Shown in pieces: positions 16,173 through 24,574 of a stretch of 64,000 nucleotides of DNA. Every line of letters begins with the position of its first letter. Position 1 is the first letter of the stretch. The stretch is from Desulfurococcales archaeon (GTDB taxonomy: Archaea > Thermoproteota > Thermoprotei_A > Sulfolobales > NBVN01), in assembly GCA_023255955.1 (NCBI GenBank), contig JAGDWD010000001.1, positions 37,171 to 101,170 on the forward strand, given 5' to 3'. The notes beneath the pieces are model-generated. The model did no database searches, was not told where the DNA came from, and was given only the letters and a program-made list of their open reading frames with translations. The translations under genes were made by a program, and so were the position numbers.

Positions 16173-16406
16173 CTATGGAGTTGAGGACATCTCAATATAT
16201 GCTGTGAAACTCCTCTTCGCTTTTTCGTTGAATCCAGGTTTGACTACATAGATTGAGACATTGCTGGATACAGCATCTATGGCACCATATCTGCTAATAG
16301 CCTTTGATATTGTGTTTAAATATATCTCTTTTGATGTTGTTACCCATACCTTCTCTGACAGGACACTTGGCAATGGTGTCCAAATTCTTTTCAGCGGTTG
16401 TATCAT
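16173..16406 (-). other. Possible gene remnant, 77 codons
   Basis: A minus-strand frame from ATG 16406 ends ten bases beyond the tRNA fragment. The translation (SEKVWVTTSKEIYLNTISKA, FNEKAKRSFTAYIEM) looks protein-like rather than random, but no family is recognised and no promoter is clear. It may be a truncated C-terminal end. Confidence 0.3.
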
Positions 16407-16574
16407 CCAAAATCATAACTACATTGTGTTTAGCATATTGTCTAATCTAAAAATTTATACATCGATGCCTTCCCTGGTTCAGCATCTCTGAAAAGAGGTT
16501 TTGCAATGGTATTAAGCAATAGCCATGGCTTTCAAAGTTAAAAGCCTCTAATAAATGCTTGTTCAATGCTGTGT

Positions 16575-17570
16575 TTAGCTTTTTGCGAATCGTGTGATTG
16601 CATATCTGTATGCCGGTATTTGCCATGCCCACTCCTCGCCTATGCCGAGGTCAAGGTCTTTCTTAGGTATTTGGCTTATGGCGGAACTTCTTCTAAGTTC
16701 TATCATAAGGTTTAGCTCTTCGAGTTTCTCGGCTATTGCCCAATCAAAGTCTGGATTTTCTGCAAGTTGGAGGATTTTGTCTCTTCCGATTATGTGTACA
16801 GCTCTTCTGATTCTATCCTCGTAGATTTTGCTAAGCCACTTGTCGATGCTCCAGCCATGTCTTGCCAGGTCTATGGTTGCCCGTGGATTGCCTCCGGTGT
16901 GCATCCAAATGGCTTCGGCATCTATATGTGGATTCAGCTGCTCGACGAACTCTTCAAAGCTTTTCTTAGGCAGGTTCCACATCATGTATATGGATACATA
17001 TGTGTGTTTGGATAGAATCCTCTTTGACATGCCCTCAGAGGTTGTTAGAACTATGGCTACGTTCGATGCCTTGTATCTTTCATGTAGATAGCCAATCCAT
17101 TCATAGAGAGACTTTGTATATCTATCCACCTCATCCAAACCTATAGCTCTATACACATCATCGAGAACAACAACCACGGACTTGCCCTCCAACCCAATTC
17201 TCTGAGCAAATCTGCTGACAACAGACATAATAGCCCTAGCTATTGAAGCTCCCAGCGGTATTGAAATTAGATCCTGTATAAATTCAAAGACCTCTTTGTA
17301 TGATGCAAACAAGGCTTTTCCAACATCGAAATGCTCTAGAGCATCCACGTAAACAATAACCATGTCTCTGCTTACACCAAGCCCTCTAACCATATACCTA
17401 AGAAACGCTGTTTTTCCGCATCCCTCAGGGCCATAGATAGTCACAGGAAATGCTGTACCCCTAGAAACAATGTCTCTAAACCATAGAGCCTCATCCTCTC
17501 TGTCAACAAAGTTTATCACCTTGTCCAGTTCCTCTACGTAGATTGTATAGCTAGGCCCTCTATTCATCAC
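16575..17570 (-). CDS. Archaeal STAND-type ATPase (MNS-like AAA)
   Basis: A P-loop ATPase of 331 residues of the family widely expanded in crenarchaea. Walker A GPEGCGKT is at about residues 45-52, Walker B VVVVLDDVY near residue 132, and a sensor-like LTTSEGMS follows. The middle has HTGGNPRATIDLARHGW, the region after the sensor that is typical of this clade, and the C-terminus is a winged-helix-like tail. Cellular roles of these ATPases are largely unknown; many accompany mobile elements. ATG at 17570 or 17567. It is divergent from the YkgJ-like gene. Confidence 0.8.
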   Translation of the reverse strand: MMNRGPSYTIYVEELDKVINFVDREDEALWFRDIVSRGTAFPVTIYGPEGCGKTAFLRYMVRGLGVSRDMVIVYVDALEHFDVGKALFASYKEVFEFIQDLISIPLGASIARAIMSVVSRFAQRIGLEGKSVVVVLDDVYRAIGLDEVDRYTKSLYEWIGYLHERYKASNVAIVLTTSEGMSKRILSKHTYVSIYMMWNLPKKSFEEFVEQLNPHIDAEAIWMHTGGNPRATIDLARHGWSIDKWLSKIYEDRIRRAVHIIGRDKILQLAENPDFDWAIAEKLEELNLMIELRRSSAISQIPKKDLDLGIGEEWAWQIPAYRYAITRFAKS

Positions 17571-17780
17571 ATTGCCACCTCAGCTACATAGCTTATTTAG
17601 AGATAGCCTAGCTAATTATCTCTGCCTTTCATACGGTAATAAACACAGTCGTTTCAAGCAAATGCCGTGGTGCATACGCAGTTTCCTAGACTGCATGGTG
17701 GAACTGGCATACAAAACTGATTACCTATGCAACAATAGCTAAAATAGATACTCTATAAATATTCAGATACCAGCTGATTG

Positions 17781-18266
17781 ATGCATTTGGTTAGTGGTAT
17801 GGTGTTTGAACACACGTATTGCAGAACGTGTTTGCGTTGTTGTAGAAACACAGAAATGATTTTGCTTAGATGTGACTTGGAGAGGATAGAGGGTTTGGGC
17901 TATAGATGCGACGATTTTGCTGAGCTGCGGGACTCTTTCATTAGGCTGAGGAATGTCGATGGACGCTGCATATTTCTCGACGAGTCTTCTGGTAGTTGTC
18001 GCATCTACGATGCGAGACCTCTTGGCTGTAGAATATACCCACTCATATACGATGAAGATACTGGAATTAGATTTGATTCGGAATGCCCATTAGCGTCCTA
18101 CTGGATGTTTAATTGCAGTGAGTTGGTGAAGGGCATCAACGAATTGATGTATTTTCTTCGCCGTCTAGAGATAGAGTATGGATACAAGGTGAATTGGAGT
18201 CTTTTCTACTCCTCTAAGAAAAGGCTTTTGAGAAGCTGTACAAATAGTGAACCACAAACCAGTTGA
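17781..18266 (+). CDS. YkgJ-family (CxxCxxCC) metal-binding protein
   Basis: A protein of about 161 residues with the defining cysteine cluster CRTCLRCC near residue 14 and the second half CIFLDE...CRIYDARPLGCRIYPL, the PF03692 zinc/iron-chelating pattern. Family members are small soluble proteins, some linked to flagellin or peptide modification; the function here is unknown. TTG 17778 directly precedes ATG 17781. The promoter is shared with the divergent ATPase gene. Confidence 0.82.
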   Translation: MHLVSGMVFEHTYCRTCLRCCRNTEMILLRCDLERIEGLGYRCDDFAELRDSFIRLRNVDGRCIFLDESSGSCRIYDARPLGCRIYPLIYDEDTGIRFDSECPLASYWMFNCSELVKGINELMYFLRRLEIEYGYKVNWSLFYSSKKRLLRSCTNSEPQTS

Positions 18267-18312
18267 GCTCGGTTCATATCTAGAGTCGAAGATTAGAAGT
18301 GTTGAGGAGAAG

Positions 18313-19158
18313 CTAGCTAAGTAGAGAACCGTTCAAGGGCCTTGCAATGTATATCCCATCATCGCTAGACACAATCTCCACCTTAATCCTCTTACCCACA
18401 AGCCTATCATACCACTGAACACCAACCACAGTAATCGCAACATCATAGTCTTTATCAACAGCTATAACCTCGTTTTTGAGCCACCCAGGAACAGCAATGA
18501 CAACGTCTATGACATCGCCTCTCCCATATTTTATCGGATACCTTCTAGCGGGTCTAATACCAAAATCAAGCCTTTTATAGTATAGAGCAATTCCATATTC
18601 TTTTTCCAGATCCTCCAAAAACCTTTTGAATGTGCTCCAAGAAACTTCTTTGACGTTTCGAACCTTTCTTCCATACCTATGAACCTCATATTTCTGTATT
18701 CCGAAGGGTGGAAACCTCTTTCCAACCCCTATTCTGAGACCCCACTCAACAATCTTCTTTATATCGTCGTCGTTTAGACCCGGTATCCACACAGGGGTTA
18801 GATGGACATCTATCCTGGTGTTTCTAACAATATACTCGACGATCTCCATAACACTTTTAACGCTGTACCACGGAACCCCCTGGATGATCTTGCCCTTCTC
18901 CTCGTCGAGTGTATCGATGCTGATGTTCAGCCTGTCTAGGCCAGCCTCGTCGAGCATGTCTATCAATGCTTTGGATAGTGTCTGTCCCCTACTCTCCATA
19001 GCAACCCTTGGAAAGATCTTCTTAAGCTCTCTAACGATGTCAACTATGTTTGGGTGTGTTGGGGGCTCCCCCACACCATCTATGAGAGCTTCTAGCACGT
19101 CGCCACCCTTAGCATTTCTCACATGCTTTGCCCACTTGACCAGGTGTCTCCAGTCCAC
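18313..19158 (-). pseudogene. Radical SAM protein lacking its N-terminal cluster motif
   Basis: The 281-residue frame matches the middle and end of archaeal radical SAM proteins: LEALIDGVGEP, the glycine/SAM-binding strand; a DRLNISIDTLDE strand; and a C-terminal beta domain resembling TRAM. The CxxxCxxC motif that binds the 4Fe-4S cluster is absent. In-frame coding sequence continues upstream of GTG 19158 to about 19190 (SRHRQSEYIVDW) and then breaks at a stop, so about 50-60 N-terminal residues have been lost. It cannot be a functional radical SAM enzyme. The break falls at the start of the DUF424 gene. Confidence 0.75.
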
Positions 19159-19196
19159 AATATACTCTGATTGTCTGTGTCTAGAGGGCTCTAAAC

Positions 19197-19385
19197 ATGA
19201 GTCTATACTTTATGAAGATCCATAGCGTAGGCAGGAAAAAGATTGTTGCTGTTTGTGATGAGGAGATTCTTGGCATGGTGTTTAGAGAAGGTGATGTGGT
19301 TCTAGACATTTCGCCTAAGTTCTACGGCGGTAAGAAGGCAGATCTAGAAACATTAGCATATTTTGACAGTGGTCTTGTCACATAA
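19197..19385 (+). pseudogene. DUF424 protein, C-terminally truncated
   Basis: The 62-residue frame shows the DUF424 N-terminus: KIVAVCDEEILGMVFREGD and LDISPKFYGG. Family members are about 95-100 residues and end in a conserved N(A/L)VGE segment, which is missing. The last ten residues are the antisense of the truncated moeA reading frame, so the true coding part ends at about 19345. DUF424 proteins are conserved in archaea and have no established role. Confidence 0.7.
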
Positions 19386-19744
19386 ATTGTGTTGCTATCC
19401 CTTATAACATCCTCTATCATTACTACAGCATCAGCTCCTATAGGCATTTTCTGTCCTGTAACAACAGGTATCGCTTCATCACATGAGTTTAGAGCGTCGC
19501 CAAACTGTATTTTCAATGGAATTGGATTGTTTGGGGATGCTGATGACGCAGCCCCGCTACATATTGCATAACCGTCAACAGCACTTCTATCAAATGGCGG
19601 AAGGTCTATAGGTGCATAAACATCTTCGGCTAGTACCATACCAACGGCATTATCCAATTCAACTTCTGCAAAACCTAACTCTAACTTAACATGCTGTAAT
19701 AGCGATTTCAATGCTTCTTCAATAGGCTTATAATGGTATATCAT
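19322..19744 (-). pseudogene. moeA: MoeA N-terminal fragment
   Basis: A 140-residue frame with the unmistakable MoeA N-terminus: AVGMVLAEDVYAPIDLPPFD, RSAVDGYA, and PVVTGQKMPIGADAVVMIED. MoeA inserts molybdenum or tungsten into molybdopterin and is about 400 residues long. This copy ends shortly after SKYANVS, where the conserved eNVR..GED should continue, and the final residues are antisense of the DUF424 frame. It therefore lacks the catalytic and C-terminal domains. The start is intact (ATG 19744). Confidence 0.82.
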
Positions 19745-19833
19745 ACCATCATTCCAGAGGGGCTATGATCAAATCAAAACAGATTCCTATGCGACCAATA
19801 TAAGTTTATTTTTGGATAAACTTGGATTATATA

Positions 19834-19891
19834 GTTAAATGATGATGTAGCTGAGCTCTGAATAGTGATGTACCCGGATTGTCTGACACAT
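19834..19891 (+). ncRNA. C/D box sRNA
   Basis: All four boxes are present in order with correct spacing: C box ATGATGA at 19839-19845, a 12-nt guide, D' box CTGA at 19858-19861, C' box GTGATGT at 19865-19871, an 11-nt guide, and D box CTGA at 19883-19886. Archaeal C/D sRNAs of about 50-60 nt direct 2'-O-methylation with L7Ae, Nop5 and fibrillarin. The D' guide (TGTAGCTGAGCT) is complementary to AGCTCAGC, a D-arm sequence common in archaeal tRNAs. A TATA-like GTTTATTTTT lies about 30 bases upstream. The 3' end abuts the nth stop codon. Confidence 0.75.
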
Positions 19892-20590
19892 TCATTTACC
19901 CGCATCAGCTTTTTTGTAGTAACTGCACAAGTCTCTTAACACACACTCATTACATAGAGGTTTCCTAGCCTTACAAACCCTCCTTCCATGCTCTATCAAC
20001 AAAATGTGCAATTTCATTAAAATGTCAACATCATTATGAGTTTCTGAGACGATCTTCTTTCTTATACTCTCATAACCCTCATTTTCAAGCGCTAGACCAA
20101 TTCGTGTTAAAACCCTTTTGATGTGAGTATCTATGGGAAATGTCGGTTTTCTTAGCACAGCTAATAAATACACATCAGCTGTTTTAGGCCCTACACCACG
20201 TATTTGCATCAGAATTTTTCGCGCTTCATCAACATCTAGCATGTGGAGCTTGTTAACAATGCCTTCATCGCTCTTGAACCACTTAGCTAATTCATATATT
20301 GTTTCTGCCCTTCTCTTGGCAATCCCGGCAACCTTAATAGCATTTATAATAGTCTCAACTGGGGTTCGAAGAACCCTTTCCGGTTCTATTATGCCGCCAA
20401 GATCCCTTCTCAAATTGTTTAAAGCACGCATAGCATTTCTATCACTTGTATTCTGACTCAAAACGATTCCAATCAAAATCTCAAAGTGGTTTACCTGATT
20501 ATCTTTGGAAATCATATGCAAAACGATATATTCATCCTTGTTCGGTCTATAGACACTCTCTAATCTTTTTAAAATCTCGTATAAATTCAT
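19892..20590 (-). CDS. nth: Endonuclease III (DNA glycosylase/AP lyase)
   Basis: A base-excision repair enzyme of 232 residues that removes oxidised pyrimidines. It has IGIVLSQNTSDRNA near the N-terminus, the helix-hairpin-helix IRGVGPKTADVYLL (about residues 128-141) with catalytic Lys, FPIDTHIKRVLTRIG with catalytic Asp, and the C-terminal cluster CKARKPLCNECVLRDLC with spacing C-x6-C-x2-C-x5-C. All key residues are intact, in contrast to its truncated neighbours. ATG 20590. Confidence 0.93.
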   Translation of the reverse strand: MNLYEILKRLESVYRPNKDEYIVLHMISKDNQVNHFEILIGIVLSQNTSDRNAMRALNNLRRDLGGIIEPERVLRTPVETIINAIKVAGIAKRRAETIYELAKWFKSDEGIVNKLHMLDVDEARKILMQIRGVGPKTADVYLLAVLRKPTFPIDTHIKRVLTRIGLALENEGYESIRKKIVSETHNDVDILMKLHILLIEHGRRVCKARKPLCNECVLRDLCSYYKKADAGK

Positions 20591-20723
20591 GTCCTAGACA
20601 CAAACCTTTTAGTAGTTAAAGGATATAAATATGTTATATGCTATGAATACTGTAGAAATTGGCTGGGTACTTATTAGAAGCTAATATATTTTTAGCGGAA
20701 ACTCGGTATGCGAGGATAAAAAT

Positions 20724-21620
20724 ATGTCTAGGCAAACGATGTCAGTAGCTATAGTGATTCCAACTTATAACGAAGTCGAAAATATAGGCATTCTGCTTGG
20801 GGAGATAAAAAAGAATGTTCCCACAGATGTTGATTATGAGATAGTGGTTGTCGATGATAATAGCCCTGATGGTACATGGAAAAAGGCTGTTGAACTGCTT
20901 GAAAATAACATATTTGTTGTTAGAAGGATTGGTTTAAAAGGTCTTTCAACGGCTGTTATAGATGGCATAATTTTTTCTTCTAAGGACTATGCGCTTGTGC
21001 TCGATGCCGATTTGCAGCACCCACCAGAGTATATAAAAGATATGATTTTCGAGGCGCAGAAAACCAATGTTGATGTCGTAATCGGCTCAAGGTATACCAA
21101 GGGTGGGGGTGTTGCTGGTTGGTCAAAAACAAGGCTACTAATATCTAAGACGGCAACACTTATAGCGAAGCTGTTTCTGCCATCGGTACGAAGGATATCC
21201 GACCCGATGTCAGGTTTCTTCATGGTTAAGAGGAGAATTGTTTTAGAGAATCTATCGAAGTTAAACCCATATGGCTTCAAAATCCTTCTAGATGCGATAC
21301 TGGATAGCATTGATTATGCGGAGGTTCTCTACGATGGTGCTGGTTTCGAAGCCCCGCGGCTATTTACTAGACTTCCCCAGAATTTCAGAACATTTAATTC
21401 TTTGAAGAACTCATTGAAGAGGGGCCGTAAGGATGTTAAAGGCCTATTTAGAGTAACCCCAGTAGGTCTGTGCTTATTTACTCTAGCGAAAAGAGGTGAT
21501 AAAAGTGATGATGTTCCGTATGTTGATATATGTAGAGAGTTCGTATACAATGTCGAGATGTCCTTAATTCACGAAGAAATCGAAGTGGATAACGTTTGGG
21601 GTGTCAGAGGGTATGAGTAG
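20724..21620 (+). CDS. Chimeric gene: DPM1-like glycosyltransferase with a foreign C-terminus
   Basis: Residues 1 to about 190 are a GT2 family dolichol-phosphate-mannose synthase-like enzyme: VVIPTYNE-type start (AIVIPTYNEVENI), VVVDDNSPDGT, LDADLQHPPE with the metal-binding motif, and SDPMSGFFMVKR followed by NPYGFKILLDAI. In the family, a PF.F..R..G.SKL segment should follow. Instead the sequence changes to about 100 unrelated residues (LYDGAGFEAPRLFTRLPQNF onwards) that end overlapping the Argonaute start by eight bases, as operon genes do. I read this as a fusion created by recombination near 21290-21345, the tail being the 3' end of a gene once upstream of the Argonaute. A novel natural C-terminal domain is less likely. 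Confidence 0.65.
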   Translation: MSRQTMSVAIVIPTYNEVENIGILLGEIKKNVPTDVDYEIVVVDDNSPDGTWKKAVELLENNIFVVRRIGLKGLSTAVIDGIIFSSKDYALVLDADLQHPPEYIKDMIFEAQKTNVDVVIGSRYTKGGGVAGWSKTRLLISKTATLIAKLFLPSVRRISDPMSGFFMVKRRIVLENLSKLNPYGFKILLDAILDSIDYAEVLYDGAGFEAPRLFTRLPQNFRTFNSLKNSLKRGRKDVKGLFRVTPVGLCLFTLAKRGDKSDDVPYVDICREFVYNVEMSLIHEEIEVDNVWGVRGYE

Positions 21621-23967
21621 TAGAGGCTACGTCCTGGAAGCCTATAAACTCAGTTTCAGATTCCGAGAGAGTAAGGTACACACAGTCACCGTTCCCAAGG
21701 TAATTCTCCAACCATTACTAAACTTCCTGTTCATATCCGGAATTACCCACTCAAAACCGATGAAGCTACCTAATGAATCACTTTACCTAATTTACATAGT
21801 TGGTGATAACGATACTATCAACAGGGTTAAGGACTTTATAAAAGAGCATGACCCTAAGTCAGAGTTACCTGTCAATATGGGTGGTGGAGGCTCGGTAAGT
21901 AGTCTCGATGATAGCATCAAAGGTGACATGGCTTATAGAGCTGTTAGGCAGTACATCTACAGGAGGCTCGGGTTTAGAAGAGGTTCCGGGCAAAAACTCT
22001 ACGATATTAGCAAGATTGTGCAAAGCCACGACAATATCCTCAACGTCTTTCAAGCCTATGTAGTGAGTCACGACGTTATTAGTAACTCTAGCTACGTGTT
22101 CGTAGACGCAGCAAGGAAACTCGAATTCGCGGCTACCCTCAGAGATTTGGAGACGAAAGGTAAGCTAGGTACATCATCCAAGATTCAATGGGTTAAGATA
22201 AGGGACTCCACAGTTTCGTTCTACATCGAACCCGATATTGATTTCAAGAAGTTTGGCCGCTCTAGTGATAAGGTAGTCAATACCTTAAAGTACATTGTTA
22301 AGTCGAGGTACATACCTCTAGACATCGATAAAATCGATAGTAGTGATGTCGTGGCTTTAACACCTAAAAGCGCTGGGCTTAGACTTGAGCTTCATAGAAA
22401 AGGCTATACTGTAACTATCGGTGATAAAGAAGTTGTCTTCCTACCTAAAAATGTATTAGTACCTGTAGCGTCTATGGATAACGTGTCCACTCTTCTTCAA
22501 GAATACATCACGCTAAAGTTCGGGCCGACCACTCGTCATAAAGAGGTCTACGATCTTGTGCGGAAGCTTAGTTCAGACATAGAGATCGGAAATGTCTCCA
22601 TAGCTCTAGACCCTCATCCACTAGAAATAAAGACTGGGAAAGTACCCCCAAATGAGCTCTACATAGATCTTAAAGACTCCGGAAACCAGGATACTGAAAA
22701 AGTTACGTTCGACTGGAGCCCCTACGAACTTCTGAAGAAGATCGTAGATAAGCTCCTTATCTACGTACTTTACAGTAAAGGTGATAAGGATAGCTATAGA
22801 GCTGCGGATCTCATTCGACGGGAACTACATAAGAACCTGGATGTTATGCCTCAAATGCTTGAGATAGATTTTGGAGATGTTTATGTGCGAGACTCTAGAA
22901 AGATCGAGAGGCAATTAGAGTACATAACTGAAACAGCTAAGGGCGTAAACTGTGCTGTGCTAGTTATTGGTCCAGGTAGTATAGATGCTAGAGAGGATCG
23001 CGATCTCAGAAATAAAGTCGAGAAGGTGTTCAGGTTTAGAGGTTTGTTCTGCTGGTACATATCAATCACATCAATTATTCCTAAGCGTAGAGAGGAAGAG
23101 AGGAAGTTTAGGAATGTGCTCTCGAGGAAGCTTCTTGTAGTAATGAAGGAGCTAGCTATAAGGTTGCAACTGTTTTCGCATAAGCTTCAACCACTACAGC
23201 TATCAAAGATTGATGGTGGTACAGACGTTTTTGACGCTATAGCGGCAGCAGATGCGACTGTTATAGGTATGGAGAGAAGTCAGCTAAGAATTGGGGCTGT
23301 ACTAATACTTATGAATTTAAGTAGAGGTAGCTATACGATTGAGACAGATACTTATGAGATAAATGAAAGTGGAGAGGACCCTACGTTGGCTAAAACGATC
23401 AAGAAAGCCTTGGAACAACTACAAGATACGAAGCTGATAATATACGTCAACAGAGCTAGACCTGAAGCACTTCTCAACTATCTTCAAGAAGATGAAGTTA
23501 GAGAACTCTTAAATAACGCAGTAATAGTTGGGGCTACAAAGACCCACACCTACTCAAGAATACTCAAGAAAGTAAATGACGTCTCATTCAGCAATCCAGA
23601 GCTGACAACGTATTACCAACTTTATACCAGAGACTTAAAAGAGTTGAGAAATGCGAGAGCAAAGATCTCAAGATACCTAGCGATAACAACTACAGCACAA
23701 TTCGAAGTTGGAGAAAGATTAACGGTTAAACCAACACTGCTATCAATCATCTTGAATAAGGATATCTGGAGATCCGAGAACATAGACAAGGTACTAAAGT
23801 ACACGCTGACTCTATGTACACTAAACAACACCACCACGTGGGTACACTCACTTCCGTGGCCTCTCCACAGGGTAGACAGAATACTCAAGAACGCCCACAG
23901 ATTAGCCGAAGATAGAAACGATTTCATCAAAGCGCTCGAAGATAAAGATATAGTTAAAACACTCTAA
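21613..23967 (+). CDS. Argonaute-like protein (pAgo), probably catalytically inactive
   Basis: A 784-residue protein whose C-terminal third reads as a PIWI domain: DATVIGMERS at about 549-556 where active Argonautes have G(I/V)D, IIYVNRARPE near 610-619 where RDG carries the third catalytic Asp, AVIVGATKTH.YSRIL, TTTAQFEVGERLTVKPTLL, and the closing LTLCTLNNTT..SLPWPLHRVDR...AHRLAE, equivalent to LT.N...lP.P..yA..LA. The region 430-545 fits a MID domain. Two of the catalytic acids are thus replaced (D to E, D to N), which predicts guide-dependent binding without slicing. Length suggests a long pAgo with N and PAZ-like parts, not a short one. ATG 21613 was preferred over GTG 21601. PIWI-RE is an alternative. 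Confidence 0.72.
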   Translation: MSSRGYVLEAYKLSFRFRESKVHTVTVPKVILQPLLNFLFISGITHSKPMKLPNESLYLIYIVGDNDTINRVKDFIKEHDPKSELPVNMGGGGSVSSLDDSIKGDMAYRAVRQYIYRRLGFRRGSGQKLYDISKIVQSHDNILNVFQAYVVSHDVISNSSYVFVDAARKLEFAATLRDLETKGKLGTSSKIQWVKIRDSTVSFYIEPDIDFKKFGRSSDKVVNTLKYIVKSRYIPLDIDKIDSSDVVALTPKSAGLRLELHRKGYTVTIGDKEVVFLPKNVLVPVASMDNVSTLLQEYITLKFGPTTRHKEVYDLVRKLSSDIEIGNVSIALDPHPLEIKTGKVPPNELYIDLKDSGNQDTEKVTFDWSPYELLKKIVDKLLIYVLYSKGDKDSYRAADLIRRELHKNLDVMPQMLEIDFGDVYVRDSRKIERQLEYITETAKGVNCAVLVIGPGSIDAREDRDLRNKVEKVFRFRGLFCWYISITSIIPKRREEERKFRNVLSRKLLVVMKELAIRLQLFSHKLQPLQLSKIDGGTDVFDAIAAADATVIGMERSQLRIGAVLILMNLSRGSYTIETDTYEINESGEDPTLAKTIKKALEQLQDTKLIIYVNRARPEALLNYLQEDEVRELLNNAVIVGATKTHTYSRILKKVNDVSFSNPELTTYYQLYTRDLKELRNARAKISRYLAITTTAQFEVGERLTVKPTLLSIILNKDIWRSENIDKVLKYTLTLCTLNNTTTWVHSLPWPLHRVDRILKNAHRLAEDRNDFIKALEDKDIVKTL

Positions 23968-24038
23968 AGCAATACTGCTGGTAGGGCTTCTCGACCTAGT
24001 AGTAATTACCTCTTCGGCACTTAACCTTATCACCGTTT

Positions 24039-24129
24039 GTCCCTAGAGGGTCATTTCCATTACTTCAGGGTTGTTTGGCCTCCTCTAGGGACTTCCACCT
24101 CGCTCACAGGGGTTTTCCCTACCCCTGTG
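24039..24129. repeat. Nested inverted repeats in the TnpB relic
   Basis: GTCCCTAGAGG at 24039-24049 pairs with CCTCTAGGGAC at 24082-24092 (11 bp), and CACAGGGG at 24105-24112 pairs with CCCCTGTG at 24122-24129. The structure matches what is expected from the omega-RNA-encoding 3' end of an IS200/IS605-type element. Confidence 0.55.
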
Positions 24130-24360
24130 GGTCGTGGGTGGCTGTCGAGCCCAACGGCACGGGGCTCCCATCTACGTACAGCCCTAGGGAGCTCGGAGCA
24201 TTGCTCCCATCACCCCTTAGAGCTTACACCCCCGACACAACCCTAATAAACTTTTCAGCCCACTCATAGTGATGGTAATAGTTGTAGCAGTAATAGCGTC
24301 ACTCCCCATCTACACGTAAGCAATCAAAGTCGAGGTATCGACGTCCGCGTGGTTTTACTC
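24059..24360 (-). pseudogene. TnpB (IS200/IS605 orfB) 3' relic
   Basis: Read on the minus strand, NHADVDTSTLIAYV near 24310-24350 corresponds to the conserved N.ADVNAS.NIA segment of TnpB carrying the last RuvC aspartate. It is broken by a TAG soon after. Further on, SPVPLGSTATHDP and, in a shifted frame, TGVGKTPVSEVEVP match the variable C-terminal tail found in many crenarchaeal TnpBs; a one-base deletion in the GACCCACA stretch explains the shift. The frame ends at about 24059. Only the C-terminal quarter remains, so the element is dead as a transposase or nuclease, but the structured 3' RNA could persist. Confidence 0.6.
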
Positions 24361-24544
24361 TTGGTAGCTGGGGAGTCAGTACTTAAAAATAGATAGTTTA
24401 ATGACCTGAAACTAGGTTAACACCTAGAGCAGTCCTTACGATAAAACCGTTATTCTTGAGTATCTCTGGAATGTTCACACAGAGCGATACGAACTTGTTA
24501 ACAATTTTATATCTTAGCTCATGATATAGTAATATAAACTACTC

Positions 24545-24560
24545 CTATAATTTAAAAGCG
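24545..24560 (+). promoter_or_regulatory. TATA box of the mcrBC operon
   Basis: CCTATAATTTAAAAGC is an AT-rich TATA element about 20-25 bases before ATG 24575; GGAGAG at 24561-24566 is a possible ribosome-binding site. Confidence 0.5.
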
Positions 24561-24574
24561 TGGAGAGCAGTTAG

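Noticed and set aside
16811..16834. CRISPR-repeat-like word GATTCTATCCTCGTAGATT
   Set aside because: It lies in coding sequence of the ATPase and shares only the ATTCTATC core and TAGATT end; chance similarity.
24037..24269. Two plus-strand ORFs over the TnpB relic
   Set aside because: They read the structured non-coding strand and contain repeats of Thr/Pro/Ser from stem sequences.
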